This document shows positions 6,169 through 6,882 of a stretch of 6,882 bases of DNA, in pieces; position 1 is the stretch's first letter, and every line of letters starts with the position of its first letter. Where the stretch lies: contig JAYODE010000067.1 in assembly GCA_038106185.1 (NCBI GenBank), positions 1 through 6,882 on the forward strand, given 5' to 3'. The notes below the pieces were generated by a model, which was not told the DNA's origin, searched no databases, and was given only the letters and a program-made list of their open reading frames with translations. The translations under genes were made by a program, and so were the position numbers. The stretch is from UBA4582 sp038106185 (GTDB lineage Bacteria > Pseudomonadota > Gammaproteobacteria > Pseudomonadales > Azotimanducaceae).

Positions 6169-6202
6169 CCAGCAAGCTTGAAGAGCCAGCAAGCTTGAAT
6201 AG
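6169..6202. repeat. 17-bp tandem duplication
   Basis: CCAGCAAGCTTGAAGAG (6169-6185) and CCAGCAAGCTTGAATAG (6186-6202) differ at one position. Each contains the palindrome AAGCTT. The repeat is noncoding, between the acyl-CoA synthetase start and the cytochrome terminator, and the high identity suggests a recent duplication. Confidence 0.8.
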
Positions 6203-6230
6203 ATAGAAGTGGACCATCAGATATGACTGA

Positions 6231-6277
6231 AGAAAAATAGTGACCGGTGAACGGCTGGCGTTGCGCCAGCCGTTCAC
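6231..6277 (-). terminator. Rho-independent-type terminator of the cytochrome gene
   Basis: Two 14-base arms, 6247-6260 and 6264-6277, are perfectly complementary around a 3-base loop. On the minus strand the hairpin begins only 4 bases after the cytochrome stop codon. It is followed about 9 bases later by a run of five T (plus-strand AAAAA at 6233-6237). The long GC-rich stem and following U-run make termination of the cytochrome transcript very likely, although the U-run is set further from the stem than is typical. Confidence 0.85.
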
Positions 6278-6281
6278 TGTG

Positions 6282-6806
6282 CTAGCGCGTTTGAATATCC
6301 GAGATGTACTCGGTCAGATTGTGAATTCTCTGCCGTGCCAGCGCCTCTCGGCGAAAGGGTTTCCAATCTGGTCTGACGCCTTCAAACGCCGCGCCCCAAA
6401 TGGGCATATCAAGGGTGCCATGTGACAAGGTAGAAGTTTTACCTGTGATGGCGTCTTCAACCGCCTCTCGAGGAAAGACACCATTGTTATTTGCGGCCAG
6501 GACAGTCAAGTCAGGAGTAGGCTTTTTCAGGGCTGCTGCCGCAGGTCCATCGCCATTGCCACTTTTGCCGTGACAGGCGGCGCAGAGCTCAAGGTAGAGC
6601 TGACCGCCATCGCTGATGGCTGCCTGCTGCCAGCGTAACGGTACTTCGCGTATTTCAATCTCGGCGAGTGCAGCGCTGCCGCTTGCGACCAGGATTAATC
6701 CTGTTAAGCCGCGAAGTAGTCCAGTCCAGGACCACTGCCTGTGCAAGCGCTGCCTGTGCAAGTGCTGCCTGTGCAAGCGCTGCCATAGAAAGTGCTGCCA
6801 TAGCAA
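6282..6806 (-). CDS. Periplasmic single-heme c-type cytochrome; 5' end uncertain
   Basis: The product has one heme-attachment site, CAACHG (75-80 in this 174-residue version), the usual GNGDGPAAAAL stretch after it, and a probable axial Met134 in TLDMPIWG, typical of small class I electron-carrier cytochromes. A signal peptide core GLLRGLTGLILVASGSAALA ends at a plausible cleavage site after residue 48, so it is exported. The donor and acceptor are unknown; a linked dehydrogenase or oxidase may lie beyond the right edge. The listed start is a TTG inside a 15-bp repeat array, giving an odd N-terminus of repeated LHRQ and LWQ. TTG codons also occur at 6776, 6761 and 6746; the last gives the most normal signal peptide. 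The frame has no ATG but stays open to the window edge, so the true start may lie outside or be masked by a frameshift. A strong terminator follows the stop. Confidence 0.85.
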   Translation of the reverse strand: MLWQHFLWQRLHRQHLHRQRLHRQWSWTGLLRGLTGLILVASGSAALAEIEIREVPLRWQQAAISDGGQLYLELCAACHGKSGNGDGPAAAALKKPTPDLTVLAANNNGVFPREAVEDAITGKTSTLSHGTLDMPIWGAAFEGVRPDWKPFRREALARQRIHNLTEYISDIQTR

Positions 6807-6876
6807 GTGCTGCCATAGAAAGTGCTGCCATAGAAAGTGCTGCCATAGAAAGTGCTGCCAGTGCCATTGAAAGGCC
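6736..6876. repeat. 15-bp tandem repeat array over the cytochrome 5' end
   Basis: Eight contiguous 15-bp units run from 6736 to 6855. Three are of type TGCCTGTGCAAGYGC (6736-6780) and five of type TGCCATAGAAAGTGC (6781-6855, one with AGCAAG). They are followed by six extra bases and a diverged ninth unit to about 6876. Because 15 is a multiple of 3, unit gain or loss keeps frame. All three minus-strand frames are open through the array: one reads (AALSM/AALAQ)n, another (HFLWQ/RLHRQ)n in the cytochrome frame. Closely matched units suggest recent expansion. Confidence 0.9.
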
Positions 6877-6882
6877 CTCGGC

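Larger units (their letters stand above)
5895..6230. other. Long spacer upstream of the acyl-CoA synthetase gene, no gene seen
   Basis: I see no convincing coding region here; minus-strand frames of 81 and 92 codons overlap each other and lack ribosome binding sites or protein-like composition. The spacer should hold the acyl-CoA synthetase promoter. On the minus strand TTGTTA, 16 bases, then TATTAG is a moderate candidate within about 6000-6030, but I do not rate it highly. It also holds a 16-bp duplication (6070-6101), a 17-bp duplication (6169-6202) and several GATAA words (near 6020, 6060, 6074, 6091). Confidence 0.5.

Noticed and set aside
5947..6277. Minus-strand frames of 81 and 92 codons in the spacer before the acyl-CoA synthetase
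   Set aside because: They overlap each other in different frames and have no ribosome binding site or recognisable domain; one starts inside the cytochrome terminator.
6616..6870. Plus-strand frame with Cys/His/Lys/Arg-rich repeats (KCCHR type), superficially like a metal-binding protein
   Set aside because: It is antisense to the cytochrome gene and its composition is produced by the 15-bp repeat; I see no ribosome binding site, and it overlaps real coding sequence.

Overview
This window looks like part of a draft genome or metagenome-assembled scaffold from a gammaproteobacterium, probably a marine lipid or hydrocarbon degrader. The reasons are a CYP153-type P450, a stand-alone SCPx-type thiolase and a fatty acyl-CoA ligase close together, good AGGAG-type ribosome binding sites, and a run of exactly 100 N. 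The taxonomic guess rests on protein resemblance recalled from memory, not on a search.

Layout. The minus strand carries a thiolase (64-1245) and, upstream of it, a cytochrome P450 (1641-2993). They are separated by a 395-bp spacer containing two tandem-repeat arrays, a strong hairpin and a near-consensus sigma-70 promoter for the thiolase. A short divergent promoter region (2994-3134), with a 14-bp perfect palindrome, separates the P450 from two small plus-strand genes: a membrane-anchored protein of 150 codons (3135-3587) and a secreted helical protein (3709-4158). These converge on a minus-strand acyl-CoA synthetase (4321-5880) across the N gap. A 401-bp spacer with two short tandem duplications and a perfect 14-bp terminator hairpin follows. 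The right end is a minus-strand c-type cytochrome (6282-6806) whose 5' end lies inside a 15-bp tandem repeat array that runs almost to the window edge.

How the genes may work together. CYP153 enzymes terminally hydroxylate alkyl chains, acyl-CoA ligases activate the resulting acids, and SCPx-type thiolases cleave 3-ketoacyl-CoAs, often branched or steroid side chains. The three enzymes fit a pathway for oxidising an aliphatic chain or isoprenoid/steroid side chain. The alcohol and aldehyde dehydrogenases, the P450 redox partners and the other beta-oxidation enzymes are not in view. No known mobile element, CRISPR array, tRNA or rRNA was seen.

The least expected signal is the density of short tandem repeats (units of 8, 11, 15, 15, 16 and 17 bp). 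They sit in both long spacers and over the start of the cytochrome gene. One array lies upstream of the thiolase promoter and another in its predicted 5' UTR. The array at the right edge is open in all three minus-strand frames and obscures where the cytochrome gene begins.
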